Below are positions 49,237 through 57,044 of a stretch of 57,044 bases of DNA, piece after piece (position 1 is the first letter of the stretch; each line of letters starts with the position of its first letter). Source of the stretch: a virus; the IMG/VR virus record IMGVR_UViG_3300009132_000008, positions 1 through 57,044 of that record; one strand, 5' to 3'. The position numbers were made by a program, and so were the translations under genes. The notes beneath the pieces are model-generated. The model was not told the DNA's origin. It ran no database searches and saw only the letters and a list, made by a program, of their open reading frames with translations.

Positions 49237-49641
49237 ATGCCAAAAGAAATAAAAATAAATGATGCCCATACTCACACCTTTTCTAAAATTGACGTTCCTG
49301 GAGAAGATCCTATAGATAAAAAGGGAATATTAATAGGTAAATACTCTGCAGACGGTAAGGATGTAGGCAGAATAGGTTTGTTTTGCGACGATAAGCACGA
49401 TTCAACAAATAACTCAACTGGTTTAAATATAAAAATAGAGTTAGATTCAAGTAAAATCTTAGATTTTGAAGGAACGGATATAACAAATGACTTTAAATTT
49501 CAAAATGGGAAACAAACCAAACAAAGAAATGAGGGAAACGTAATAACAATGACCTTGAAAGAGTTAGATTATTGCGATACAAACGGAAATCAAAAAAAAA
49601 TCCTTGTTCTAGCTAGCGAACCTTATGATGTAGAGTCGTAA
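49237..49641 (+). CDS. Small beta-rich tail protein, 134 aa
   Basis: Starts 3 nt after the putative hub. It begins MPKEIKINDAHTHTFSKIDV, with a His cluster (HTHTF, 11-15), and continues as alternating beta strands rich in Asp/Lys. No family is recognised. Its stop overlaps the next start (TAATG). Confidence 0.65.
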   Translation: MPKEIKINDAHTHTFSKIDVPGEDPIDKKGILIGKYSADGKDVGRIGLFCDDKHDSTNNSTGLNIKIELDSSKILDFEGTDITNDFKFQNGKQTKQRNEGNVITMTLKELDYCDTNGNQKKILVLASEPYDVES

Positions 49642-51521
49642 TGGGTTTAGGAAATTGTTGCTGTTTAGGTGGAGACTTCTATTTAAGGAGTCATTGTGGA
49701 ACGAGTCCGTTAAGTTCATCGAAATTTAATGATAGCACAAAGGGAACTGATTTGCAAAACCCAATTAACTTTAATTTCGCTGGGACTAACACTGAAAAGT
49801 TTCATTCAAATGCTTTTCAATTAAATTCGGAAAATGTTGGGATTTATTCCTACGACATAACCGCTGAAAATGATGGGTCTTATGTTTATGTAGCTTCAGG
49901 AGATTTTGGTTTAGAAGTTTTTAAAAATAATTCTGGAATATTATCTAAAGAAAGAACTATAAGCCTTGGAATAAATCGAAGGTTTTCAGATGAGACTATT
50001 GGATCTGGGCTGGTGATAGGCGGGAGTAGAGGCTCTTTATATGGTTACGAAAGAGATCCTTTTAATGGAGCTTACGCTGTTTGCATGTCTAAAAATAAAA
50101 GGTTTGTTTATGTAGCTGTAGGTAACGAAGGAATTTACTATGTAGACACTAAAACCTCAAACAGTTTCAGCCTTGTTTTAAGTTCTGTTTCAGAAGGCTT
50201 AGGAAATTCAATAATTAATTCTCTGATTCTTTTTGATAATTTTTTATATTTTGGAACAACTGGATATAGCACACCAACAGATAATTTAAAATTTCATAGG
50301 CACGATAATGATTTTGATTATTTGGAAAGTTTTGAATTCCCTCAGGCCTCTGGTGTTTTTGTTTATAGGTTAGAAGAGTTTGATGATTTTAGAAATCAAA
50401 ATCCAAACCCAATTGACCCTACATCTCCACTTTCTTTAACATATCAAACTGAATTTAATCAAGGATCATTAACATTAGGAGTTAATGATTTATTTGTTCA
50501 TAAAAAATCTTTTATAAATGAACAAGGTGTTGAAGCTGGAAATACGGGTTTATATATAGCTTTAGGAAAAAATATATATACAGAAGTAAATGGAGAGCAT
50601 ATTTTTAATCAATACGGGGGAGCTGTAAGAGTAATATTAGATATTAAAACGAGTCAAGACGCAGGTAGTGAAAATTTTAAAAAAAAGGTTATAGAATCAA
50701 CTGAAGTTTCTAACGATATAACCGCAACAGGTTTTACCGGTGACGATTATGAAAATAAAAAATTCAGACAACCTATAAAAACTATAACAGCTGATGAAGA
50801 TAAAATTTACTTATCAACTGCTACGAGATATGGGAAAGTAGAAGGTAGTGTTCATTTTCCAACTAATTGGGATAACGCCGAATCTAATGTTGAAAGTTGT
50901 ACTTTTTTAAATAATTGGACTATATCAAATTCAACAGATGAAATTGGAATGAAAAGGGAAAGAGATTATTGCGAAGATAAAGGGGTCTTAGCTTTTTTTC
51001 AAACAAGAGCTTGGGAGCTTGATCCATCAAGCGAATTAATTAGTTTAAAAAAGCACGGCAAGGATTATTTAAATAATCCGTTTGTATCTAATGTTGCCGA
51101 ATCTTTTGTTTCTGATATAAAATTTTTTGGGAAAACAAAGGTTTCTTGTTATAAAGGTTTAGGATTAATCATAGGAGATAAGAATGATTTTGATAAACAA
51201 ATTTTCAAAACAAAAACTATGAGAGAAAATTACGATACCTGCGAACCTTACTGGCAGTCGGGCTCAGGAATGTGGGCGTATCAAGGAGGTTTTGTTAATT
51301 TAACTCACTCTTGGAGTCCTATAAAATCTTTTAAAGCTGGTAATTATATTTTTGTATTAAATAGCATGCAGTGTGTGGCAAACGAATCTGGGCCAGGTTA
51401 TTTTTTTGTATATAATGAGGATAATAAAGAATTGTTCGTTGGTTCAGCGTGGGAAACAAAGCCGTCTTCAGATTTATCAAGAGCTTGTGGGGTAACCGTA
51501 CTTCAGCAAGAAAAAAAATAA
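49641..51521 (+). CDS. Beta-propeller-like tail-tip protein, 626 aa
   Basis: Repeated units resemble LVIVD/WD-type propeller blades: IYSYDITAENDGSYVYVASG (about 67-86, ending FGLEVF), YAVCMSKNKRFVYVAVG (about 145-161, ending IYYVD), and later VSEGLGNSIIN and LFVHKKSF units. The N-terminus GLGNCCCLGG is Cys-rich (possible metal or disulfide site). It is the last large gene of the tail block, the usual place of receptor-binding or tip proteins. Blade count is not certain. Confidence 0.6.
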   Translation: MGLGNCCCLGGDFYLRSHCGTSPLSSSKFNDSTKGTDLQNPINFNFAGTNTEKFHSNAFQLNSENVGIYSYDITAENDGSYVYVASGDFGLEVFKNNSGILSKERTISLGINRRFSDETIGSGLVIGGSRGSLYGYERDPFNGAYAVCMSKNKRFVYVAVGNEGIYYVDTKTSNSFSLVLSSVSEGLGNSIINSLILFDNFLYFGTTGYSTPTDNLKFHRHDNDFDYLESFEFPQASGVFVYRLEEFDDFRNQNPNPIDPTSPLSLTYQTEFNQGSLTLGVNDLFVHKKSFINEQGVEAGNTGLYIALGKNIYTEVNGEHIFNQYGGAVRVILDIKTSQDAGSENFKKKVIESTEVSNDITATGFTGDDYENKKFRQPIKTITADEDKIYLSTATRYGKVEGSVHFPTNWDNAESNVESCTFLNNWTISNSTDEIGMKRERDYCEDKGVLAFFQTRAWELDPSSELISLKKHGKDYLNNPFVSNVAESFVSDIKFFGKTKVSCYKGLGLIIGDKNDFDKQIFKTKTMRENYDTCEPYWQSGSGMWAYQGGFVNLTHSWSPIKSFKAGNYIFVLNSMQCVANESGPGYFFVYNEDNKELFVGSAWETKPSSDLSRACGVTVLQQEKK

Positions 51522-51559
51522 TTTTACATTTTTGTTTTGATTTTTTATTAAGTTCTTAG

Positions 51560-51567
51560 TATAATAA
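51560..51567 (+). promoter_or_regulatory. Late-type promoter box TATAATAA
   Basis: CTTAGTATAATAAATAT lies 9 nt before the ATG at 51575, downstream of a T-rich tract. Confidence 0.5.
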
Positions 51568-51574
51568 ATATATT

Positions 51575-51937
51575 ATGGAAACAGATAAATTTAAAATATT
51601 GAATAATTTTCTAGACGACAAGTCTCAACTACTAGATTCTCAATATAGAGAAGATTTCATTCCTTTAAGGCAAGCTTATGAAGAAGAACTCTCTCAACCA
51701 GGGTGTACTCAATGTATTCGAAACGCATGCAGGAATAAATATACCCAAAGAATAATGGGTATTCTAAATGGAGAAATAGATCCCAAAGCTCCTCCGCCAA
51801 AACCAAAAGTTTCTAATAATAAAAATACTCCGCCTTCTCCAAAAGTAATACCACCTAAACAAAATCAACCAGAAGGAGGCTCTTTACCACCTCCACCCCA
51901 AAAGCAAACAGACCCTACTTTGGACCCCTTTAGTTGA
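51575..51937 (+). CDS. Cys- and Pro-rich small protein, 120 aa
   Basis: The N-terminal helical domain holds CTQCIRNACRNKY (about residues 44-56), a CxxC...C pattern recurring in phage proteins near tail genes. The C-terminal third is Pro/Lys-rich and disordered (APPPKPK, PPPPQK). Its stop overlaps the next start. Function unknown. Confidence 0.7.
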   Translation: METDKFKILNNFLDDKSQLLDSQYREDFIPLRQAYEEELSQPGCTQCIRNACRNKYTQRIMGILNGEIDPKAPPPKPKVSNNKNTPPSPKVIPPKQNQPEGGSLPPPPQKQTDPTLDPFS

Positions 51938-52284
51938 CCTTAAGTATTTTAGAGTTTTATATTTGGGGATTGTTAATATCCTTGAATTGGATGCTTGCAT
52001 GGCAAGCAACCACATTAAAAGTAAAGTTTTTAAAAATTTGGCTTTTTCTTAGAAGAAAAAAAGCAGAAGTTTATACTCCTATGGATTTTGATGATTACGT
52101 AGGATTTAATTGGGGCATTTTTGGAGAGCTTTTATCTTGCTCTATATGTTTCTCTCACTGGGTTGGAGGAATAGTTGCTTGTTTTTTTGTTTATTTTTGT
52201 GGAATTGAAGTTTATTTAATTCCTTTAAGCTTTTTTTCTTACCCTGTATTAATCCACGTAGTACTTAAAAAAATAATCAATTAG
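51934..52284 (+). CDS. Membrane protein, 116 aa, TTG start
   Basis: The TTG start overlaps the previous TGA (TTGA), so it is likely translated by coupling. Two or three membrane segments: about 5-25 (YIWGLLISLNWMLAWQ), 65-88 (SCSICFSHWVGGIVACFFVY) and 93-110. The CSICFSHWVG stretch resembles a CxxC..WVG motif in uncharacterised phage membrane proteins. Its last 8 bases overlap the convergent Rad52-like gene. It could be a holin-like or envelope protein, but nothing shows this. Confidence 0.65.
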   Translation: MTLSILEFYIWGLLISLNWMLAWQATTLKVKFLKIWLFLRRKKAEVYTPMDFDDYVGFNWGIFGELLSCSICFSHWVGGIVACFFVYFCGIEVYLIPLSFFSYPVLIHVVLKKIIN

Positions 52285-53050
52285 ATTTATCTTTTATTAT
52301 TTTTAGAAGAATTCTAGCTTCTTTAGATGGAATATCTGAAAATGAACTCCATGATTCTACATCTTTACAAATGTAAGTTTTAGAATCTTTTAAGTTTTTA
52401 AGATAGTCTCTAAAATCTTCAAAACTTGAGCAATCTAATATTTCTTTAGAATTTTTTTCAAGGCTAGACTGTATACTTAGAGAGCTTTGACCTGCAGCCG
52501 AAGAACTGATTTGGTTTTGAGATTGAGGGTCAGAAGTATCCATTTCATCAAGACCAACAATATGGATATTCAAAAAATTTCTAATCGCTCTAACGAAAGA
52601 TCTATTACAAGCTATTGTTTCTAAAAACTTAACTGCAAAACTACTGCAGTTATTTATACTAGCATTAGCCATGTCTTCATAGAGAACAGCTCTACCACCT
52701 GTTTCGTAATTAGGTATAAAAGTAACAGAACATTTTACAGCTACGTGATCCGCTTCGCATTTTACTGTTTCAAAAAAAACAGATTCAAAACCTCTTATTC
52801 TAGCTAACTCTTTAATTCCTGATAATTTAATTAAGAGTTGATGGTCTTTTAAGCCATCTATGGATTTTGGAGTAGGCTTATTAAATCTATCAAACCAAGC
52901 TTTATTGGGGAACAGATGCTCTTCTTTAACTAAAGCTCTCCAATTAATAGATCCATCTTCATTAAATGTATATTGAACATTTTTTAATAACCCATCTTTA
53001 TCTCTCTGAAAAAGGGATGGCCCGAAACTATTGTCTATTTTGTTTTCCAT
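52277..53050 (-). CDS. Putative Rad52-like single-strand annealing protein, 257 aa
   Basis: The N-terminus INWRALVKEEHLFPN (about 34-48) leads to a beta sheet (CEADHVAVKCSVTFIPNYET, about 103-122) and the helix AVKFLETIACNRSFVRAIRN (about 148-167). That ETIACNRSFVRAIR stretch matches the T.A.nRA..R pattern of Rad52/Sak-type phage annealing proteins. The C-terminus is Ser-rich and disordered. A perfect consensus promoter drives it. It would anneal ssDNA during recombination-dependent replication together with the SSB at 55362. Confidence 0.6.
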   Translation of the reverse strand: MENKIDNSFGPSLFQRDKDGLLKNVQYTFNEDGSINWRALVKEEHLFPNKAWFDRFNKPTPKSIDGLKDHQLLIKLSGIKELARIRGFESVFFETVKCEADHVAVKCSVTFIPNYETGGRAVLYEDMANASINNCSSFAVKFLETIACNRSFVRAIRNFLNIHIVGLDEMDTSDPQSQNQISSSAAGQSSLSIQSSLEKNSKEILDCSSFEDFRDYLKNLKDSKTYICKDVESWSSFSDIPSKEARILLKIIKDKSN

Positions 53051-53061
53051 ATTAAGTGGTT

Positions 53062-53090
53062 ATTATACCACAATATATTGAGTATGTCAA
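53062..53090 (-). promoter_or_regulatory. Perfect consensus sigma-70 promoter
   Basis: On the minus strand: TTGACA, 17-bp spacer ending in TGTGG, TATAAT, then 11 nt to the ATG at 53050. The -35 box overlaps the last bases of the upstream gene. It would allow immediate early expression of the annealing protein. Confidence 0.9.
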
Positions 53091-53620
53091 GAATTTTTAA
53101 TTTTTTCTATCTGAGCCTTTATTCTAAAATCTATAGTTTTCTTTATTATAGATCTAATAAACTCAGATACAACCTCTACCTCCCCTGGTTCTAGAGATAT
53201 TTTAAAGCTATCAGCTCCATTTCTAGTGATAGATATTCCAAAGGCGGGAATTATTTGTTTTCTTTCTTCAATTTTTTTGGTATTTGGATTAAGTGAAGAT
53301 ATTTTTATTTCTTTATCCCAAGGGGAAATTTTAATGGTAGTTTTATTATCTTCAAAAGTGTGGAAAGTATTGTACTCATATCTTCTCTTAAAGCAGCTGA
53401 TTATAGATCCACATTCAAACTCATTAAATTTTATTTTAAGGTTTTTGGATGGAGTATTAGCATTAGAAGAAAAATTACCAGTTTTTGAGTTTGAGTCCCA
53501 GCTGTATTGCTGTATTGCGCTAACATAAAGACAGGGTTCTTTATTATCTTGAATACCGTACCTAAAGCTAAATGCGCAGCCTGAGTTTTTCGAGTTGGGT
53601 TTGTATATTGATATGCTCAT
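53087..53620 (-). CDS. Protein of unknown function, 177 aa
   Basis: The ATG at 53620 sits one base after the previous stop; a TTG three codons earlier is less likely. It is a beta-rich protein: SGCAFSFRYGIQDNKEPCLY (about 13-32), NLKIKFNEFECGSIISCFKR (about 63-82), TTIKISPW and FGISITRNGADSFKISLEPG (about 127-146). The strand pattern with conserved Phe/Trp suggests an ssDNA/RNA-binding sheet (Whirly- or PC4-like), but I cannot name a family. It is adjacent to recombination genes. Confidence 0.65.
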   Translation of the reverse strand: MSISIYKPNSKNSGCAFSFRYGIQDNKEPCLYVSAIQQYSWDSNSKTGNFSSNANTPSKNLKIKFNEFECGSIISCFKRRYEYNTFHTFEDNKTTIKISPWDKEIKISSLNPNTKKIEERKQIIPAFGISITRNGADSFKISLEPGEVEVVSEFIRSIIKKTIDFRIKAQIEKIKNS

Positions 53621-53621
53621 A

Positions 53622-54008
53622 TTAGTCAAATGTTATTTTTACGTTTTTATTTTCAAAACCTTGTTTTAGTTGATCTGGATGCTTTGCTCCATTTCTTTCT
53701 TTTGAGTATTTTTTATAATAAGATTCTTTTACTGGATCGACCCCTCCATTGGATTCTTTTCTTTTTTCTGACATTTCTTTTGATAAATCCATCATGTCTC
53801 CATAGGTCCCTTTCATGCTTCCAGTTTTCTCAACAAAACTTTTATTACAAAAGGGATCTATATTAGAAGAGCAACTTAATTGAGGGTTGGTAAAAACCCT
53901 TTTCCATTCAATCCCTTTTTCGTCAATATAAGAGTGTTCTTCATTCATAGATTGAAGAATTTCTATATACTCTTCTTTTTCAGGGTGTTTAAAAATATAA
54001 ATTGGCAT
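53622..54008 (-). CDS. FmdB-like small protein, 128 aa
   Basis: MPIYIFKHPEKEEYIEIL is the N-terminal signature of FmdB-type phage/bacterial regulatory proteins, here lacking the zinc-ribbon Cys pairs (F-K-H-P instead of C..C). The ATG at 54008 was preferred over an upstream frame that runs into the divergent gene. The C-terminal part is charged and disordered. It heads a minus-strand unit of three genes, divergent from the 54031 gene. Confidence 0.65.
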   Translation of the reverse strand: MPIYIFKHPEKEEYIEILQSMNEEHSYIDEKGIEWKRVFTNPQLSCSSNIDPFCNKSFVEKTGSMKGTYGDMMDLSKEMSEKRKESNGGVDPVKESYYKKYSKERNGAKHPDQLKQGFENKNVKITFD

Positions 54009-54030
54009 TTTATATATAATAACATTTATA
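54009..54030. promoter_or_regulatory. 22-bp divergent promoter gap
   Basis: The gap between two divergent ATGs is A/T apart from a single C and contains TATATATAATAA on the plus strand and TTATAAATG / TATATATAAAATG on the minus strand. It fits overlapping late-type boxes with no room for leaders. Confidence 0.4.
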
Positions 54031-55365
54031 ATGAAGAATGTCAATATTATTATTTTTAGTGTAATAACTTTTATTATGTTTTCGTTTTTAACAACTTTAC
54101 TTTCAGCTTTATCTATATCAGTAATTGCTGCCTATTTTAGTATTATAGGCTTAGCCACAATATTTCCAGGAGCAAAAAGCTCTATCATTATAATGGGAAT
54201 TGTTTTAGAAATTGGTAAAATTATAACCATATTGTGGTTGCACAGAAATTGGGATAAAACAAAATGGCTAATTAAATCTTACTTCGTTTTCGCAGTATTA
54301 GTTTTAATGGCTATAACAAGCTTAGGGATATTTGGTTTTCTTAGTAAATCTCACATAGAACACCAAAACTCAGCTAATAACGAACTAGTATTAATAGAAA
54401 ATATTGAAACTAATATAATAAAAGAAGAAGGCTTTTTAACTCAATATGAAAAAAATATAGAAAATTTAAAGTTAAATTCAGAGAATTCTGGATCTAAATA
54501 TAGTAATGAGATAACTAGAGAAGAAAATAAAATAAAAAATTTATCAAATAAACTTAAAGAAGATATTAAGATAGAAACTGATAGGATTGATTCGTTAAAT
54601 AAAAGAAAGCTAATATTAGATGAAGAGATGGACACTCTTAAGAAATCTTCTGGAGGTCTATTTTCTAACAAAAAGAAAAAGATAGAAGATTTAGAAAAAT
54701 CTCAAGCCCAAGAGAGATTAGATATTAAAAGTAAAGTTCAAGAATACAATGAAAATATAGAATCTTTTAGGGGGGAATTTAATAAAGAATATAAAAAATC
54801 CAGCGAATTGATAGAAAGTTTTAGAAATAAAGATTCTTTTTCGGGGGAGGAAAATCAAAAATCCATAGATTTGTATAATGATAAAATCAGAGAATCTATG
54901 GATAGAATTCAAGAACTGAAGATAGAAAAAACAAAGTACGGTCAAAAAATAAGGGCTTTAGAAGTTGAAATTGGACCTTTAAAATATTTCATAGGATTTA
55001 TGAAAGATTTTTTCGGAATTCAATTAAATACAGATCAAGCCGTCACTATAATGGTTTTGATTATAATGAGTGTGTTTGACCCCTTAGCTGTTCTATTGGT
55101 AGTTGCAGCTCAGATAACTTTCATGAGAATGAAAGACCCTTTAAAAACTTATAGATTACTTTCAGATCGGATAAAAGAATTTCTTAGAGATAAAGCTCAT
55201 AGAAAAACAATAAAAAATATAAGCGAAGCTAGAAAGAAGAACGAAAAGATAATATCCAAACCTCCTTCTATAACAATAAAAAGGGAAGCTCCAAAAGCAG
55301 TTAAGCACGAAGAGGAAAGTTTCGTGCAAAAGATTAACGTGAAATTACCCAAAAAGGGGAATTAA
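54031..55365 (+). CDS. Membrane protein with long coiled coil, 444 aa
   Basis: Three N-terminal membrane segments (about 5-40 as one or two helices, 48-70, 85-107) are followed by a charged coiled coil (about 115-310, with the basic SNKKKKIEDLEKSQAQERL break near 210), then one or two membrane segments (about 340-372) and a basic cytoplasmic tail. The plan recalls phage membrane proteins of unknown role; superinfection exclusion or membrane-linked replication are possibilities. Its end overlaps the convergent ssb stop by four bases. Confidence 0.8.
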   Translation: MKNVNIIIFSVITFIMFSFLTTLLSALSISVIAAYFSIIGLATIFPGAKSSIIIMGIVLEIGKIITILWLHRNWDKTKWLIKSYFVFAVLVLMAITSLGIFGFLSKSHIEHQNSANNELVLIENIETNIIKEEGFLTQYEKNIENLKLNSENSGSKYSNEITREENKIKNLSNKLKEDIKIETDRIDSLNKRKLILDEEMDTLKKSSGGLFSNKKKKIEDLEKSQAQERLDIKSKVQEYNENIESFRGEFNKEYKKSSELIESFRNKDSFSGEENQKSIDLYNDKIRESMDRIQELKIEKTKYGQKIRALEVEIGPLKYFIGFMKDFFGIQLNTDQAVTIMVLIIMSVFDPLAVLLVVAAQITFMRMKDPLKTYRLLSDRIKEFLRDKAHRKTIKNISEARKKNEKIISKPPSITIKREAPKAVKHEEESFVQKINVKLPKKGN

Positions 55366-55814
55366 AACTCAAACCCCTCTTCAAAGGAAGACACTTCTTC
55401 TTTTGATTCTTCTTTACTTTCTTCTTTTACTGGAAATCCTTTATTGTTGGGAATCTTTTCTTTTGAAGAAGAGTCTTGATTCTTGGGTCCAAATTGAACC
55501 TTCCCGCAGTATCCATCAACATTTACGGTAAAAGTGTTTATCTTAACCTCTTCACCGCATGAAGTTTTCTTACTATATGTTTTAGGTAAAATAGAGGCGT
55601 TAGTAATAAAAACTTGAGAACCCTTTTTTAACAAATTGCATTTTTCTCCTTCCTTTCCCCATACATCCACAGACATAAAAGCTGCGTTTTCGTTATGGGG
55701 ATTATTAACTGCAATTCTAAATTTGCAAACTTTTTTATCATTCCCTAGATTTTTAATTTCAGGGTCTGCAACTAAATTTCCCATTACGTGATATTGATTT
55801 AAATAGAATGCCAT
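55362..55814 (-). CDS. ssb: Single-stranded DNA-binding protein, 150 aa
   Basis: OB-fold pattern of bacterial-type SSB: MGNLVADPEIKNLGNDKKVC (about 11-30), KFRIAVNN, the F-M-S-V-D-V-W core (about 46-52) and FTVNVDGYCG (about 94-103). A disordered tail ends in SSFEEGFEF, an analogue of the acidic DDDIPF tip that recruits repair proteins. AGAAAGGATTAAT before the ATG is a clear ribosome binding site. It is in the order kinase, sigma, ssb. Confidence 0.92.
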   Translation of the reverse strand: MAFYLNQYHVMGNLVADPEIKNLGNDKKVCKFRIAVNNPHNENAAFMSVDVWGKEGEKCNLLKKGSQVFITNASILPKTYSKKTSCGEEVKINTFTVNVDGYCGKVQFGPKNQDSSSKEKIPNNKGFPVKEESKEESKEEVSSFEEGFEF

Positions 55815-55815
55815 A

Positions 55816-56406
55816 TTAATCCTTTCTTCTTTTTGATATTTTTTTTAAAAAATTATTGTGAACATCAATACAACCTTGTATTGATAAATCAACTTTCTTG
55901 CAAACTTGATGCCATGGCATAAGTTTATTACCCGAACCATTTAAGTATCTTAATGTAAATATTTTTAATATTCTTTCGTCTTTCTGTTTTTTAATGAAAT
56001 CCATAGCCTGGTCAACTTCAGAGGAGATGTTGCTTAAATTTTCTTTATATTCAAAATCTTTTTTGTTTTCTATTTCGTTTGTTATTTCAACTTGATTTAA
56101 GAATTTTTTCTTAAATATTTGATAATCTTTTATTAAGATCCATTTTAATCTATTATAAAAAAATGTAGTGAATTTTGATTTTTTATCACATTTAAAATCT
56201 AAGCAAATGTTATAAAAAAGTAAATTTTTATCTTTTATAAAATCGTTTCTGCATTCTTTCGTTCTAAAGTATGTATATTTATGAATTATTTTATAAAAAA
56301 GTTTTTCATGCCTAGAGGTTATTTCTTCCAAGCATCCTTCTACGTTTTTACCTTTTTTTATTAAAGATATTAATTCATTATCTTCGTAGTCTTTTAAGCT
56401 TTTCAT
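55816..56406 (-). CDS. Second sigma-70-like factor, 196 aa
   Basis: The N-terminus NELISLIKKGKNVEGCLEEI (about 8-27) and the DKNLLFYNICLDFKCDKKSK segment (about 60-79) with FTTFFYNRLKWILIKDYQ (about 80-97) match sigma region 2 (core binding and -10 recognition). A helical C-terminal part with IKKQKDERILKIFTLRYL (about 135-152) resembles region 4. The ATG at 56406 was preferred over a TTG at 56412. It overlaps the kinase gene by 29 bases. Confidence 0.72.
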   Translation of the reverse strand: MKSLKDYEDNELISLIKKGKNVEGCLEEITSRHEKLFYKIIHKYTYFRTKECRNDFIKDKNLLFYNICLDFKCDKKSKFTTFFYNRLKWILIKDYQIFKKKFLNQVEITNEIENKKDFEYKENLSNISSEVDQAMDFIKKQKDERILKIFTLRYLNGSGNKLMPWHQVCKKVDLSIQGCIDVHNNFLKKISKRRKD

Positions 56407-56932
56407 TAACAAAATCTTCGATAAAAGGCAAGCCTTCGTCTATGGTTTTATCAAAAGTTTTCCATTCTATTAAGTAATCTGAGTTATTTTTTAAAATAGG
56501 TTCGTTTTCTTCTTCTTCTTCGTTTATAGGCGGGAAGCCCTCTCTGCATATATGAACATTAATACATTCTTCAAAGTGACTCTTAAGGTATCTTTGTTCG
56601 TTTAAATATCTGACGTCTGTTATAACAGGAATTTTTAAATTTTTAAAAGGAAGGATTTTATCCATTAATCTTTGAATCCAATAATCTTCGTTTATATTTC
56701 TAGCTAATTTGCCGTAAGAAACCATAAGTGGTCTTATCAGCTCTTTTTCCTCGTCTGAGCAACTTGATATTTTTATATCAAATTTTCTAGAAATTAATCT
56801 TTTTAAATCATTCTTTAACTCATCTGCAAAAGCAAATCTTTGAAAAAACTTAGTAGATCCGTGGTACTTGGATAAAAGTTTAAAAAAAGTATCTTTTCCT
56901 GATCGGGCTGAACCTGAGACTCCTATAATCAT
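56378..56932 (-). CDS. Deoxynucleoside monophosphate kinase, 184 aa
   Basis: The P-loop is GVSGSARSGKDTF (residues 4-16). FQRFAFADELKNDLKRLI (about 30-47) and the IPVITDVRYLNEQRYLK (about 99-115) Walker-B-like segment are typical of T4-gene-1-like dNMP kinases, which phosphorylate dNMPs including modified ones. Its ATG overlaps the upstream stop (ATGA). A kinase here supports either a large nucleotide demand or a modified base. Confidence 0.9.
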   Translation of the reverse strand: MIIGVSGSARSGKDTFFKLLSKYHGSTKFFQRFAFADELKNDLKRLISRKFDIKISSCSDEEKELIRPLMVSYGKLARNINEDYWIQRLMDKILPFKNLKIPVITDVRYLNEQRYLKSHFEECINVHICREGFPPINEEEEENEPILKNNSDYLIEWKTFDKTIDEGLPFIEDFVNEKLKRLRR

Positions 56933-57044
56933 TTTGTTATATTTTTAAATTTTTTAGATAAATCGTGCTTACCTATATCGGCCAACACGGCTGATGTATT
57001 GAATACCTTTGTGTGTTTTTCAGAAAAATTTAAAGAAAAATTCG
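56929..57044 (-). CDS. C-terminal fragment of a gene cut by the window edge
   Basis: The minus-strand frame is open from the edge and ends with TGA at 56931-56929, overlapping the kinase start. The visible 37 residues include TSAVLADIGKHDLSKKF. It is too short to identify. The overlap suggests it is the upstream member of the same operon. Confidence 0.6.
   Translation of the reverse strand, partial: NFSLNFSEKHTKVFNTSAVLADIGKHDLSKKFKNITK

Overview
The window is a contiguous piece of an AT-rich tailed double-stranded DNA phage genome (Caudoviricetes). It holds a complete head-packaging and tail module: large terminase, portal, protease/scaffold, capsid protein, tail tube and a 3421-residue tape measure. 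I found no tail-sheath gene, so a very long non-contractile (siphovirus-like) tail is the best guess. I saw no integrase, lysis gene, DNA polymerase, tRNA gene or CRISPR array. The host is not identifiable from sequence. The early promoters are plain sigma-70 type and internal operon genes sometimes carry AAAGGA-type ribosome binding sites, so the host is a bacterium with an ordinary housekeeping sigma factor.

Bases 1-12000 are an accessory/early region of about 40 very small genes, on the plus strand to 8604 and on the minus strand from 8887 to 11848. Recognisable members are a DUF932 protein, a gp88-type protein, a WYL-like mini-protein and several small families that recur in phages. The region is built from repeated parts. 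Ten copies of a ~75-80 bp GC-rich double-hairpin element (R-element) sit between transcription units. Eighteen sigma-70-like promoters all have a 17-bp spacer. In 17 of them the -10 hexamer ends only 6-9 nt before the ATG, which predicts leaderless mRNAs. Short direct-repeat arrays near 10.05-10.16 kb and 10.92-11.01 kb may be an origin or operator region.

Bases 12102-30059 carry PhoH, a membrane-anchored subtilase, small proteins, an AT-hook sigma-like factor with a Cys-rich insert, a candidate small terminase, a C2H2 plus ERCC4-type nuclease, the large terminase, portal, a conserved head protein, a fused protease-scaffold, a probable decoration protein, the major capsid protein, connector/neck proteins and the tail tube. 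Bases 30145-52284 carry likely tail chaperones, the tape measure, paralogous distal-tail proteins, a hub-like protein, a beta-propeller-like protein and small accessory proteins. In front of several of these late genes is a TATAATA/TATAAATA box without a convincing -35, which a phage-encoded sigma factor might read.

Bases 52277-57044 are mostly minus-strand nucleic-acid genes: a Rad52-like annealing protein candidate behind a perfect consensus sigma-70 promoter, two small proteins, SSB, a second sigma-like protein and a deoxynucleoside monophosphate kinase, plus a plus-strand coiled-coil membrane protein.

The two most unusual features are the leaderless-promoter/R-element cassette architecture and the tape measure. 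In the latter, ten G[FY][IV]PNF-type motifs separate inserted domains, two of which look like PD-(D/E)XK nuclease folds.
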